This document shows positions 26,875 through 35,815 of a stretch of DNA of 64,000 nucleotides, piece after piece. The stretch is taken from the NCBI RefSeq assembly GCF_001050235.1, contig NZ_DF967972.1, forward strand, positions 2,803,901 through 2,867,900. The letters are read 5' to 3'. The translations under genes and the position numbers were made by a program. Each line of letters starts with the position of its first letter. Position 1 is the first letter of the stretch. The notes below the pieces were generated by a model. That model was not told the origin of the DNA. It searched no databases and was given only the letters and a program-made list of their open reading frames with translations. Origin of the DNA: Longilinea arvoryzae. GTDB taxonomy: Bacteria; Chloroflexota; Anaerolineae; Anaerolineales; Anaerolineaceae.

Positions 26875-27243
26875 ATGCAGCATACGCGAATTGAGAACTT
26901 AACAAGACCGCTTTCCTCTCCGGTAATCGCCGGTTTATGTGATTCATTCTGGGCCAAATTCAAGGGCCTCATGTTTTCACCGTGCATTCAGCCGACCGAA
27001 GGTTTGCTCTTTCAGGACAATGGAGAGAGCCGCATCGATTCGTCCATCCATATGTTCTTCATGAATTACGATATTGCGGTGGTCTGGATCGATCACGAAC
27101 GTCGCGTCGTCGATGCCAAGCTGGCTAAACGCTGGCGCCCGGCCTATGTTCCGATGGCCCCGGCCCAATACACACTCGAAACTCATCCAGATCAACTTAA
27201 AAACTTCCAAATTGGCGATGTACTCTCATTTGAGACTGTTTAA
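26875..27243 (+). CDS. DUF192 family protein
   Basis: A 122-residue DUF192 protein. KGLMFSP and the IHMFFMNYDIAVVWID segment are typical; the fold is small and all-beta, and the function is unknown. No signal peptide is evident, unlike many exported members. ATG 26875 is preferred; a TTG at 26851 would add eight residues, and neither has a strong ribosome site. Its end overlaps the start of the M23 peptidase gene by 26 bases. Confidence 0.85.
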   Translation: MQHTRIENLTRPLSSPVIAGLCDSFWAKFKGLMFSPCIQPTEGLLFQDNGESRIDSSIHMFFMNYDIAVVWIDHERRVVDAKLAKRWRPAYVPMAPAQYTLETHPDQLKNFQIGDVLSFETV

Positions 27244-28651
27244 AGTAATTACTTTCCTGCTATTGATGACCATGCTTGGCATGCCTTTCCAGGCGGCCGC
27301 GGCGCAGGATCAATCTACCTCTGATAACCCTGTCTACATCGTTCAACAGGGCGACACCCTGGGCGCCATAGCCGCCCGCTTTGGCGTTAGCACCGACGCG
27401 ATCATTGAGCTCAACCAGATATCGGATCCCAATCTGGTCACCGAAGGCACGCGCCTCCAAATTCCCGGAATGGAAGGTGTCAGCGGCGTTCTGACCACCA
27501 CGGTCGTTTCGTTGGGCCAGAGTACAGACGGCCTGTTGAGGCAGTACCAATTGTCGGAAGAGCAGTTGGCTAAAATCAACCGCCTCACCAGCCCGGCCGA
27601 ACTCTACGCCGGTTCCACCCTGATCATTCCCCAATCCGATACTCAGGCGCAATTCGTCCCGCAAGGGTCCGTTGCATCCGGCGGCAGTCTGCTGGATCTG
27701 GCGGTCGGCAGTGGTGCCAACCCCTGGACGCTGGTGTTACTGAATGACCTCGAGAATTCGATTTCGGCCGTCCCGGGCGAGACGCTCTACCGCACTGCCA
27801 GAGATGGCGAAACCTCAACGAGCTCAATTTCACCCCTGGTTCAAAGTATCGAAATCTCCCCGCTCCCGCTGGTTCAAGGTTCGACCGCTGAAATCCGGGT
27901 GAAAACAACGACCGCGTTGACCCTCACCGGCAGCCTGAATGGTCGGGAATTACGCTTTTTCCCGTTCGAAGATGGATATGTCGCGCTGCAGGGAGTATTC
28001 GCCATGGCGGATACCGGACCAGCGCCTTTCGAACTTTCAGGCGTGGATTCGAACAATCAATCCTTCTCATTCCAACAAAATGTTCTGATCCAATCTGGTC
28101 ATTTTGCGAATGACGCCACCATCTACGTCGATCCCGCCACAGTCGATAAATCCAATACCCAACCCGAAGAAGATCAGGTTGCAAAAATTGTCTCTCAGGT
28201 TACATCGGATAAGATGTGGGACGGAGTGTTCGTAAAACCCATCGACGTTCCGGCCGGTTACTCGATGGTGCCGGATTGTCGAACCGATTCTTTCGGAAAC
28301 CGGCGCTCTTATAATAATGGGCCTTACGAATCCTTCCACTCGGGCGTGGATTTAAGCAAATGCGGATTAGCAGGCAACATTTACGCATCGGCAGCCGGCA
28401 CCGTCGTATTCACCGGCTCGCTCGTTGTGCGTGGGAATTACACCGTGATCGATCATGGCTGGGGAGTGTTCTCGGCCTACGGTCATCAATCGGAGATCGA
28501 TGTGAAAGTGGGCGATCATGTGGAAGCCGGACAGTTAATCGGAGTCATCGGCGCCACCGGACGTGTGGATGGTCCACATCTCCACTGGGAAATCTGGGTC
28601 AATGGTGTTCTGGTTCAACCACTGGATTGGCTGGATCAGGCTTATCCATGA
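27218..28651 (+). CDS. Exported LysM and M23 peptidoglycan hydrolase-like protein
   Basis: A 477-residue secreted protein. A signal peptide (about residues 1-30) is followed by a LysM repeat (about 38-85, VQQGDTLGAIAARFGVS), a second LysM-like segment (about 105-150) and a beta-rich middle. A C-terminal M23 peptidase domain starts near 370. The zinc site is complete: His374 and Asp378 in HSGVD, and His453/His455 in HLHWEIW. It probably cuts or remodels peptidoglycan cross-links. ATG 27218 is inside the end of the DUF192 gene, suggesting co-translation. Confidence 0.91.
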   Translation: MYSHLRLFKVITFLLLMTMLGMPFQAAAAQDQSTSDNPVYIVQQGDTLGAIAARFGVSTDAIIELNQISDPNLVTEGTRLQIPGMEGVSGVLTTTVVSLGQSTDGLLRQYQLSEEQLAKINRLTSPAELYAGSTLIIPQSDTQAQFVPQGSVASGGSLLDLAVGSGANPWTLVLLNDLENSISAVPGETLYRTARDGETSTSSISPLVQSIEISPLPLVQGSTAEIRVKTTTALTLTGSLNGRELRFFPFEDGYVALQGVFAMADTGPAPFELSGVDSNNQSFSFQQNVLIQSGHFANDATIYVDPATVDKSNTQPEEDQVAKIVSQVTSDKMWDGVFVKPIDVPAGYSMVPDCRTDSFGNRRSYNNGPYESFHSGVDLSKCGLAGNIYASAAGTVVFTGSLVVRGNYTVIDHGWGVFSAYGHQSEIDVKVGDHVEAGQLIGVIGATGRVDGPHLHWEIWVNGVLVQPLDWLDQAYP

Positions 28652-28670
28652 AAGTCAAGATTACATAGAG

Positions 28671-28676
28671 TATAAT
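28671..28676 (+). promoter_or_regulatory. Predicted -10 element before the unknown gene pair
   Basis: A perfect TATAAT with a poor -35 lies 66 bases before the ATG at 28742. The transcribed leader contains a 7-base hairpin (28684-28690 with 28699-28705), not followed by a T-tract. Confidence 0.45.
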
Positions 28677-28741
28677 TAACTGTCTGAAAATGGTAGTGTT
28701 TTCAGAGAGCTGAGTACAGAACCGTCAAAAGAAGCAGGAAT

Positions 28742-30334
28742 ATGGCAATCGCAACAATTACTCTCCCCCAAACTTACTGGGAAGCATTCAAGATCGAGAA
28801 TGACGACCTGGAGTTCTTATACAACCACCTTCTTGACCTGGAAATTCCTCAAACGCCACAAGAGTTGGTCCGAGCGCTCATCGAAGAAAGAATACGCACT
28901 GAAAAAGTGCGTATGGAAAAAAAGCAAGCATCCGGGGGAGAGACTTATTATCCAAAAGACCATTTCGAAGTCGGTCAGAAATTGACTTTTCCGGCCTTCC
29001 ACTGGGAGAACGGCAAAGTAACCGCAGTTCGCGAAGGCGTAAATCCTGAATTACCTGCGTTCGATGTGATCACGGTTGAAATGGATAATGGCGAAGAACA
29101 CAACTTTGCGGCCGGCGTCGAAGACCACCTGCTTAACCAGCCCATCACTATTCAAAACGATGATCCGGCCCTCGATCCGGTCGCCGTCTATAAAACGTAT
29201 GGTAAACGCCTTGCCGCTCAATTGACGGAGATCTTGGAATCGAACCAGGATTTGGTGCGCATTGCCGGGCGCTGGTTCCCGCGCTCTTTGCTTGTAGATG
29301 TCAATATCGGCCATTTGAATCTGGCGGAAGCGGTTCTGGAAATGACTGATGGTGGACCGCTGGCAACCAAGGCCATTCTCGAACAGGTGGATTTGCCGAC
29401 GGATGTTAACAGTAAGTTGACCGAGTTCTCCTTTAACCTTGCGTTGCAGGAAGACGGTCGTTTCGACGAAGTCGGCCCTGCCGGCGAAGTGCTCTGGTTC
29501 CTGCGGCGGCTCGAACCGGAAGAGGTCCAAAACCCACCCGCCTACCTGCGTTATAACCCGGTCGCCTTCGACATCGATCCGATTTTGGAGCCACTAACGC
29601 AGCTTGAAAAACAGGTCATCGATGAATTCGCCACGACCGACAATGAGACCGATGAAGAAGATGAAATCTCACTATCGATGATCTATCCCCACCTTCGCGC
29701 CGGGACGCTGCCGTTATCGAAGAGAATTTCCACCTTCTTCCCAACCGCCTACGAATCGCCGCGCGTCCAGTTTGCCTTTGTAGATGGTAACAGCGGCCAG
29801 CGCTTTTCAGGCTGGGTGGTGCGCAGCCAAAAATACGCCTGCGGTCTGCATACCTGGTATAACACGCAAGATCTGATTCCCGGATCCGTGATTAAGATTC
29901 TACGAAGCGACAAACCGGGTGAAGTCATTATCAAAGCCGAAAAGAAACGCCCCACCCGGGAGTGGATTCGCACCGCGCTGATTGGCGCGGACGGCGGGGT
30001 TGTCTTTGCCATGCTGAAACAGCAAGTCTCGACGGTCTATGACGAGCGCATGGTGATTGCCATTCCCGATATGGATGCATTGGATAAGATTTGGGCGCAG
30101 ACTGGCAAAGCCAGAGGAACACTGGAACAGACCACCAAGGCCCTGATGATCGAACTCTCCAAACTCAATCCGCAGGGCCAGGTTCACACGCAGGAACTGT
30201 ACGCCGCCGTGAACCTGGTGCGCCGCTGTCCACCTGGCCCCATTCTGAGCCTGTTGACGGAACGCCCGTGGGCGAACTTTCTGGGCGATTTGTACTTCCG
30301 ACCCACATCACTGACACTGGAGGACGCCCCATGA
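28742..30334 (+). CDS. Unrecognised 530-residue soluble protein
   Basis: I do not recognise a family. The protein has no signal peptide or membrane helix. Residues 1-70 are probably helical, with a basic segment (EERIRTEKVRMEKK). Residues about 75-140 look beta-rich, like a small barrel (KLTFPAFHWENGKVTAV). Residues 150-290 are helical, an acidic linker follows near 300-312, and the last 210 residues mix strands and helices, with a region of possible winged-helix character around 390-500. GCAGGA precedes ATG 28742. Its stop overlaps the next gene's start by four bases, so the two products probably act together. Nucleic-acid binding is a guess from the basic and helical parts. Confidence 0.75.
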   Translation: MAIATITLPQTYWEAFKIENDDLEFLYNHLLDLEIPQTPQELVRALIEERIRTEKVRMEKKQASGGETYYPKDHFEVGQKLTFPAFHWENGKVTAVREGVNPELPAFDVITVEMDNGEEHNFAAGVEDHLLNQPITIQNDDPALDPVAVYKTYGKRLAAQLTEILESNQDLVRIAGRWFPRSLLVDVNIGHLNLAEAVLEMTDGGPLATKAILEQVDLPTDVNSKLTEFSFNLALQEDGRFDEVGPAGEVLWFLRRLEPEEVQNPPAYLRYNPVAFDIDPILEPLTQLEKQVIDEFATTDNETDEEDEISLSMIYPHLRAGTLPLSKRISTFFPTAYESPRVQFAFVDGNSGQRFSGWVVRSQKYACGLHTWYNTQDLIPGSVIKILRSDKPGEVIIKAEKKRPTREWIRTALIGADGGVVFAMLKQQVSTVYDERMVIAIPDMDALDKIWAQTGKARGTLEQTTKALMIELSKLNPQGQVHTQELYAAVNLVRRCPPGPILSLLTERPWANFLGDLYFRPTSLTLEDAP

Positions 30335-30765
30335 TCGAAACCAAGCGGTTCAGCCTGGTAAAGCCAACGATTCAAACTCCATTCCATATTGACTTTGAAT
30401 GGTGGCGCGAACATGATAACAATTGGCGAGTTTACCTCTTTAGTTATCTGTGCGCCGAGCATCAAGCAGCATTTCAAAACACCGACCAGAATGTGATGAT
30501 CGATTGGATTGACCCGGAAACCGCTGAAGTTCGCGTGGTAGACGGCCTCGAACATACCCTAATGACCCATTGCGCATTGCAACCAGGATTCTTGACTCAA
30601 AATACATCCCTGGTCGATGCCGTATTTCGCACATTTCTCAAAAATGGCAACCAGCCTCTCACCCCTGAGGAGATCAGCGGCATCACGGGTAAGCCGGCGA
30701 ATACGATCCTGGTTACCTTTTCCGGGCCTACCATTTATAAAGGCATTCGTCCCTGTCAGAAATAA
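30331..30765 (+). CDS. Unrecognised 144-residue partner protein
   Basis: A small soluble protein with no family I can name. The N-terminal FHIDFEWWREHDNNWRVYLF segment is rich in aromatic residues, the middle is acidic, and the C-terminal third (LTPEEISGITGKPANTIL) looks like a helix-turn-helix or winged-helix unit. ATG 30331 overlaps the preceding stop (ATGA) and has GGAGG upstream, so it is translationally coupled to the 530-residue protein. It ends one base before the convergent MFS gene. Confidence 0.72.
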   Translation: MIETKRFSLVKPTIQTPFHIDFEWWREHDNNWRVYLFSYLCAEHQAAFQNTDQNVMIDWIDPETAEVRVVDGLEHTLMTHCALQPGFLTQNTSLVDAVFRTFLKNGNQPLTPEEISGITGKPANTILVTFSGPTIYKGIRPCQK

Positions 30766-30766
30766 A

Positions 30767-32080
30767 TTACGATTTTCGCACGATCGGATAACGGATCGCC
30801 ACGAAAAGTGCATAAACCAGAGATACAGCCGCCCCGATTCCAACGGATACGGGAGCACTGATCCAATCTGCCATCAAACCAGCCTGCAACGACCCCAGGC
30901 GACTCATGCCCTGGAACATCATCGAATAAAGGCTCATTACCCGACCGCGCATCGCATCGGGTGAGAAGAGCTGCAGCATGGTGTTCGCCAGGACGTTTTG
31001 ACAGACGAAGCTGAAACCGGTGACGAACATGACCACCAATGAGAAGGTGAAAGATTTGGACACGGAAAATAACAACAGTGCGATGGGGAATAATAAATTA
31101 CCCATCGTCAGGTAGCGTCCTCTGTATGCGTGGTCAGACATGGCTGCGATATAAACAGCGCCTACCATAGCCCCAATCCCCATCACCGCCAGAAGCATTC
31201 CCATAGGAAGCGCCTCAGGACTCTGGCAGGTAAAAAGGCCGGTTTGCGCATTACAGAAATAACCGACGATCGGCGATGCGCTCTTCCCCAGTACATTCGT
31301 GGCAAATACTGGCATCAAGGTATTAAACGGCATAGACAGGAAGGCGCTGACGGCCACCAGGCTGATCAATATCATCATGATTTGGTGACCGCGAACGTAA
31401 GTCAGGCCTTCTTTCATATGCTCGACAGTATTATTCTTGGTTTTGTCTTCCGGATTGGGGATCGGTAGACTCTTCATCTCTATCAGGCAAAAGATTACGG
31501 CGATGAAGGTTATGCCGTTGACCAGGAAGGCCATCGCCTCACCGGTCGCAGCGACGATAATGCCAGCCAGCGCCGGCCCCAGCGCCCGCCCCAGGTTAAA
31601 CAATGCCGAGTTCAACCCGATCGCGTTCGTCAGGTCATCCTTCCCCTCGACCATTTCAACGGTAAACGCCTGGCGAACCGGGGTATCCACGGCGTTGACT
31701 GCGCCTAATAGGAGTGAAAGAGCGTAAACATGCCAGACCTGAATAACCCCGGTCCATGTCAAAGCAGAGATGATAAACGCTTCCAACATCAGCAAGCTTT
31801 GGGTGAAGATCAGAACTGTGCGCTTGGGAAACCGGTCCGCAATCGAACCACCCCAGAGAGAAAGTGGAATCAAGGGGATCAGGCCGAGTAAATTTACCAT
31901 ACCGAGCGCAGCGGCTGAACCGGTCAAATCATAGACCAATACCTGGATGGCCATCGTTTCCATCCAGGAGCCAATCAATGAAGTGCCCTGCCCAACAAAC
32001 CATAACCGGTAATTGCGGTGACTTAAGGCGCGTAAAAATTGCGGCCCCCGGAAATTATTTTGCTGTATCATCGATTGCAT
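30767..32080 (-). CDS. MFS transporter (EntS/MFS_3-like)
   Basis: A 437-residue major facilitator protein with about 12 helices, resembling the EntS-like exporter group. LSHRNYRLWFVGQG starts the first helix, and GGSIADRFPKR is the conserved loop 2-3 motif. A cysteine-containing insertion (CNAQTGLFTCQSPEALP) lies in a loop between helices 7 and 8. ATG 32080 is used because a perfect TATAAT -10 at 32108-32113 predicts a transcript that excludes the longer frame to 32155. The substrate is unknown. Confidence 0.88.
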   Translation of the reverse strand: MQSMIQQNNFRGPQFLRALSHRNYRLWFVGQGTSLIGSWMETMAIQVLVYDLTGSAAALGMVNLLGLIPLIPLSLWGGSIADRFPKRTVLIFTQSLLMLEAFIISALTWTGVIQVWHVYALSLLLGAVNAVDTPVRQAFTVEMVEGKDDLTNAIGLNSALFNLGRALGPALAGIIVAATGEAMAFLVNGITFIAVIFCLIEMKSLPIPNPEDKTKNNTVEHMKEGLTYVRGHQIMMILISLVAVSAFLSMPFNTLMPVFATNVLGKSASPIVGYFCNAQTGLFTCQSPEALPMGMLLAVMGIGAMVGAVYIAAMSDHAYRGRYLTMGNLLFPIALLLFSVSKSFTFSLVVMFVTGFSFVCQNVLANTMLQLFSPDAMRGRVMSLYSMMFQGMSRLGSLQAGLMADWISAPVSVGIGAAVSLVYALFVAIRYPIVRKS

Positions 32081-32107
32081 CACGGGCTCATTTATGCTTT
32101 TTCGACT

Positions 32108-32113
32108 ATTATA
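32108..32113 (-). promoter_or_regulatory. Predicted -10 element of the MFS gene
   Basis: Minus-strand TATAAT, 28 bases before ATG 32080; the -35 (TTCCGA at 17 bases) is weak. It helps decide the MFS start codon. Confidence 0.5.
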
Positions 32114-32150
32114 AGTCAGATTATCCTTCCTCGGAATGGTGCACAAACCG

Positions 32151-32180
32151 TTCACAGGTTAATATTATTTATGGTAAAAT
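32151..32180 (+). promoter_or_regulatory. Predicted promoter of tRNA-Arg
   Basis: TTCACA (32151-32156) and TAAAAT (32175-32180) with 18 bases between. The first tRNA base at 32194 is 13 bases after the -10, leaving a short 5' leader for RNase P. Confidence 0.55.
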
Positions 32181-32193
32181 TTAAGAAAATTCA

Positions 32194-32266
32194 GCCCCTG
32201 TAGCGCAATGGACAGAGCACCAGCCTTCTAAGCTGTTGGTTGAGGGTTCGAATCCCTCCAGGGGCG
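32194..32266 (+). tRNA. tRNA-Arg (anticodon TCT)
   Basis: A full cloverleaf can be drawn. The acceptor stem is GCCCCTG with CAGGGGC, the D-arm contains AGAGCACC, and the anticodon loop CTTCTAA reads TCT for AGA codons. The T-arm is GAGGGTTCGAATCCCTC, and the discriminator is G. The 3' CCA is not encoded. Length is 73 bases with a short variable loop. Confidence 0.96.
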
Positions 32267-32293
32267 CCTGGCGAAGGAGGCTTCAGTGAGGAT

Positions 32294-32428
32294 ATGAGTC
32301 AGATCGCCAAATGGAATGGCTTTTTTCAGAGTTCGAGCGTGTACTCGGATCGATTAATGGGTAGATATCCGGTAGCAAGCAACATATCCAAAATGGGTGG
32401 ATCTCCTGTGAGCGGAGGTCGATTATGA
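32294..32428 (+). CDS. Possible 44-residue small protein coupled to hsp20
   Basis: A short frame begins at ATG 32294 after a GAGG site and ends with a TGA that overlaps the hsp20 ATG by four bases (ATGA). It encodes a 44-residue polar peptide with no recognised motif. It could be a leader peptide coupling translation into hsp20, or chance; only the ribosome site and the exact overlap support it. Confidence 0.35.
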   Translation: MSQIAKWNGFFQSSSVYSDRLMGRYPVASNISKMGGSPVSGGRL

Positions 32429-32850
32429 TCATCGTACGATTTAATCCCAATCCATACCGCCAAAATTCGGGCAGCGTGGATCGTCATACCTTCTTCTCCT
32501 CTCCTGGTAGCAACTGGTCATTATCCACCAGTTCGCACATCTGGCGTCCACCGACAGATGTATATGAGAATGAGGAGCGTTTTGTCATTCGCATTGAAAT
32601 TGCGGGCATGCGCGAAAGCGATTTTCAAATCAACATCAGCGAGAACGTTTTGAGCATTTCTGGCGTTCGGAACGACTCGGCCGAAGAACGCAGGGCGTAC
32701 CATCAGATGGAAATCCATTATGGTGAATTCCTGACGGAATTTGTTTTCACCGCGCCGATCGATCTCGATAAGGTTACCGCTGAATACCAGAACGGATTGC
32801 TCTACGTTTATGTGCCAAAAACACAACCCAAACAAATCGCGATCACTTGA
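32425..32850 (+). CDS. Small heat-shock protein (Hsp20/alpha-crystallin)
   Basis: A 141-residue ATP-independent chaperone that holds unfolded proteins. The alpha-crystallin domain covers about residues 42-135: PPTDVYENEERFVIRIEI opens it, a middle NVLSISGVR strand follows, and NGLLYVYVPK closes it. The C-terminal IAI may serve as the I-x-I motif that drives oligomerisation. It stands 24 bases before lon, so the chaperone and the protease are probably co-transcribed. No heat-shock operator (CIRCE) was seen upstream. Confidence 0.94.
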   Translation: MIIVRFNPNPYRQNSGSVDRHTFFSSPGSNWSLSTSSHIWRPPTDVYENEERFVIRIEIAGMRESDFQINISENVLSISGVRNDSAEERRAYHQMEIHYGEFLTEFVFTAPIDLDKVTAEYQNGLLYVYVPKTQPKQIAIT

Positions 32851-32874
32851 TGCATTAAGGGGCCTCGAACCTAT

Positions 32875-35472
32875 ATGACAGCCACGCGTTGGTTAAAGAA
32901 CAATTACATCAACGATCAATCAGACCCGGATGATAGTCGGTTCGAAGAAATCTTACTCTCTTCTGTCGAGGGTGCCAAACCAGCCGAAGAGAACGAAGAG
33001 GAATTTCCAATCGAAGCGGATTCTTCCGTAACCCTTCCCCAAACGCTTCCGATCTTGCCATTACGCGGCCTGGTGGTTTATCCGCAGACTCTGGTTCCGC
33101 TCACCATTGGCCAACCCCGGTCCATTCGGCTAGTGGATGACGTGGTATCCGGGAACCGCATGATTGGCCTGGTCACCGCGAAGAATCCTGAATTGGAAAA
33201 CCCGAACCCGGAAGATCTTTATTCCATCGGTACGGTCGGAATGGTTCACCGCCTGTTCCGGGCTCAGGATGGTACGATCCGCCTGTTGGTGCAAGGGCTC
33301 ACCCGCTTCAAGGTGTTGGAATTCACACAAACAGAGCCGTACCTTCAGGCGACTGTCGAAAAATTGCCGGAAGAAACGGTCGAGGGTCTGGAAATCGATG
33401 CGCTGGCTCGAAATGTACGCGATCAATTCGAGCACATTGCGGACATGATCCCGTCCATTCCCCGGGAGCTGGTGGCTTCCATTTCCGCAATTGAAGATCC
33501 TTTGCAGACCGTCTATACCATTGCGAACTTTCAACGCATGGAACTGGCGGATGCCCAGGATATTCTCGAGATTGATTCGGTCAATGAGAAACTCCGCAAA
33601 CTGGTGACGATTCTCACCCGAGAAAGCGAGGTATTGGAACTCGGTCAGAAAATTCAAAACGAAGCGCGGTCTGAGATCGACAAGATGCAGCGCGAATATT
33701 TCCTGCGCGAGCAGCTCAAGGCGATTCAAAAAGAGCTGGGCGAAGCCGATGAACAGGCCGCGGATGTGGAAGAATTCAAGAAAAAGATCGAATCCGCCCA
33801 CATGCCAGAGGAAGTTCACACGCAAGCCCAACGAGAGCTTGACCGGCTTTCACGCTTGCCAACCGCAGCTGCCGAATACGGCGTCATTCGCACGTATCTG
33901 GACTGGTTAGTCAGCCTGCCCTGGGCGACCAATACCGAGGATAACCTGGATATCGCTCACGCCCGCGATGTGTTGGACCACGACCATTACGGGCTCAAGG
34001 ATATCAAGGAAAGGATTCTGGAGTTCCTGGCGGTGAGGAAATTGCGCATGGAACGAAAGGATCAATTCGCGCAAACGCCTTCGGAAGACAAGATTCGCCA
34101 CGAACGCGAAGGAGTCATTCTTTGTTTCGTCGGCCCTCCCGGCGTTGGCAAAACCTCCCTGGGGCAGTCGATTGCGCGGGCTATGGGCCGTAAATTCATT
34201 CGAATTTCATTGGGCGGTGTACGGGATGAAGCGGAGATCCGCGGTCATCGCCGAACCTATATCGGCGCCATGCCTGGCCGAATTCTCCAGGCCATTCGCC
34301 GGGTGGAATCGCATAACCCCGTCTTCATGCTCGATGAAATCGATAAGCTGGCTTTCGACTTCCACGGCGATCCGGCCTCAGCCTTGCTCGAGGTGCTCGA
34401 CCCGGAACAAAACACGGAATTCCGAGACAACTATCTCGAAGTCGCGTATGACCTTTCGCAGGTCATGTTCATTACCACGGCGAACACGCTCGAGACCGTC
34501 CCAGGGCCGTTATTGGACCGCATGGAAGTCATTGAACTGGCCGGTTACACCGAAGGTGAAAAGGTCCAAATCGCGCATAATTACCTTTTGCCGCGCCAGT
34601 TGCGAGAAAATGGTTTGCGTCCTGATGAGGTCTCTTTTACAGACGAAGGTTTGCAAACCCTGATCCGCCAGTTTACTCGCGAAGCCGGCGTGCGCAGCCT
34701 CGAGCGCGAAATTGGCGCGGTCTGCCGTAAACTGGCCACGCTGATCACCGAGTCCAAACCGATCAAAACCAAAATCGACGCGAACGCAGTTCACGAATAC
34801 CTCGGTAGAGCACGCTTCATCGAGACCGAGGAAATTCTGCGCCGCACAGCCGTCCCGGGTGTCGCCACCGGCCTGGCCTGGACAGCCGTCGGAGGCGAGA
34901 TTCTTTTCATCGAAGCCATCGCCATGCCCGGCGGTCATGGTTTCACCATAACGGGCTCCATCGGCAAGGTCATGCAAGAATCCGCTCAGGCCGCGCTTTC
35001 CTACGTACGGTCGCGTTCGGATGAATTGGCCATCGATCCGCATTTCTTCGAGAAAAACGATATTCACCTGCATATTCCGGCAGGCGCGCAACCGAAGGAT
35101 GGACCGTCCGCGGGTGTCACCATTGCCACGGCGCTGGTTTCGTTGATTACCAAACGTCTGGTTCGGGCTGATGTTGGCATGACCGGTGAGATAACACTGG
35201 TCGGCCAGGTGCTGCCCATTGGCGGCTTGAAGGATAAGATTCTGGCCGCTCATCGGGCTGGCCTGAAAACGATTTTGCTTCCGCGCGACAACGAACCGGA
35301 TCTTGAGGATCTGCCCGAGGATGTCCGAAAATCGATGACCTTCATTCCGGTGAATACGATCGACGATGTTCTGGCCAATGCGCTCGTATCGCCAGACGCA
35401 TCGCCGAAGAAAACCAGCCGGAAGACAACGAAACGAAGCAAGAAAGCTGATGCAGAAGATTCTGCTGCTTGA
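32875..35472 (+). CDS. lon: ATP-dependent protease Lon
   Basis: An 865-residue Lon (LonA) protease. The N-terminal substrate-binding domain begins near residue 55 ([13 protein letters not shown]), after an unusually long polar extension. The AAA module has Walker [10 protein letters not shown] at about residue 420 and MLDEIDKL as Walker B. The C-terminal serine-lysine protease has Ser745 in DGPSAG and Lys788 in GGLKDK. The basic tail ([15 protein letters not shown]) is also longer than in E. coli. Its 3' end overlaps the next receiver gene by 23 bases. It follows hsp20 closely. Confidence 0.97.
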   Translation: MTATRWLKNNYINDQSDPDDSRFEEILLSSVEGAKPAEENEEEFPIEADSSVTLPQTLPILPLRGLVVYPQTLVPLTIGQPRSIRLVDDVVSGNRMIGLVTAKNPELENPNPEDLYSIGTVGMVHRLFRAQDGTIRLLVQGLTRFKVLEFTQTEPYLQATVEKLPEETVEGLEIDALARNVRDQFEHIADMIPSIPRELVASISAIEDPLQTVYTIANFQRMELADAQDILEIDSVNEKLRKLVTILTRESEVLELGQKIQNEARSEIDKMQREYFLREQLKAIQKELGEADEQAADVEEFKKKIESAHMPEEVHTQAQRELDRLSRLPTAAAEYGVIRTYLDWLVSLPWATNTEDNLDIAHARDVLDHDHYGLKDIKERILEFLAVRKLRMERKDQFAQTPSEDKIRHEREGVILCFVGPPGVGKTSLGQSIARAMGRKFIRISLGGVRDEAEIRGHRRTYIGAMPGRILQAIRRVESHNPVFMLDEIDKLAFDFHGDPASALLEVLDPEQNTEFRDNYLEVAYDLSQVMFITTANTLETVPGPLLDRMEVIELAGYTEGEKVQIAHNYLLPRQLRENGLRPDEVSFTDEGLQTLIRQFTREAGVRSLEREIGAVCRKLATLITESKPIKTKIDANAVHEYLGRARFIETEEILRRTAVPGVATGLAWTAVGGEILFIEAIAMPGGHGFTITGSIGKVMQESAQAALSYVRSRSDELAIDPHFFEKNDIHLHIPAGAQPKDGPSAGVTIATALVSLITKRLVRADVGMTGEITLVGQVLPIGGLKDKILAAHRAGLKTILLPRDNEPDLEDLPEDVRKSMTFIPVNTIDDVLANALVSPDASPKKTSRKTTKRSKKADAEDSAA

Positions 35473-35806
35473 AGATGACGCGACGATGAAGTCGCTGTTA
35501 AAAACGCTCCTGGAATTGGAAGGTTTCAAGGCGTTCTATCCAACTGAATTGACAGAACAGGCAATATTGGAGACAATCTCCTCAGTCCAACCCGATGTCT
35601 TACTGACGGATGTGCTGATGAACGGCATTAACGGGCTGGAGTTTATCAAGAAATTGCCTGCGGACCGACCCTTTCGCATTCTCATGACCTCCGGAATGGA
35701 TGTCGCGATCGAATGCCAGGAAGCCGGCGCGGATGGATTCATATTGAAACCTTTCATGCCAGAAGACCTGATTCGGCGGATACGAGATTTTTCCGCCGAG
35801 AACTAG
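35450..35806 (+). CDS. Stand-alone receiver protein overlapping lon
   Basis: A 118-residue CheY-like receiver: acidic pair Asp9/Asp10 (Glu8 before them), phospho-acceptor Asp54 in LLTDVLM, Thr80 and Lys100 (LKPF). There is no output domain. ATG 35450 lies inside the lon 3' end in another frame. AAGCAAGAAAG nearby is only a weak ribosome site, so coupling to lon translation is likely. A further in-frame extension upstream would run inside lon and is not credible. Confidence 0.87.
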   Translation: MQKILLLEDDATMKSLLKTLLELEGFKAFYPTELTEQAILETISSVQPDVLLTDVLMNGINGLEFIKKLPADRPFRILMTSGMDVAIECQEAGADGFILKPFMPEDLIRRIRDFSAEN

Positions 35807-35815
35807 GAGTATTCT

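Noticed and set aside
32081..32155. N-terminal extension of the MFS gene to 32155
   Set aside because: A TATAAT at 32108-32113 places the transcript start inside it, and the tRNA-Arg promoter occupies the same bases.
32240..32293. Protein start inside the tRNA-Arg gene
   Set aside because: This part of the frame is the tRNA T-arm and acceptor stem; only the part from ATG 32294 is a possible small protein.
34510..35529. Minus-strand open frame of 339 codons opposite lon
   Set aside because: Antisense shadow of the lon ATPase and protease domains with low-complexity composition.
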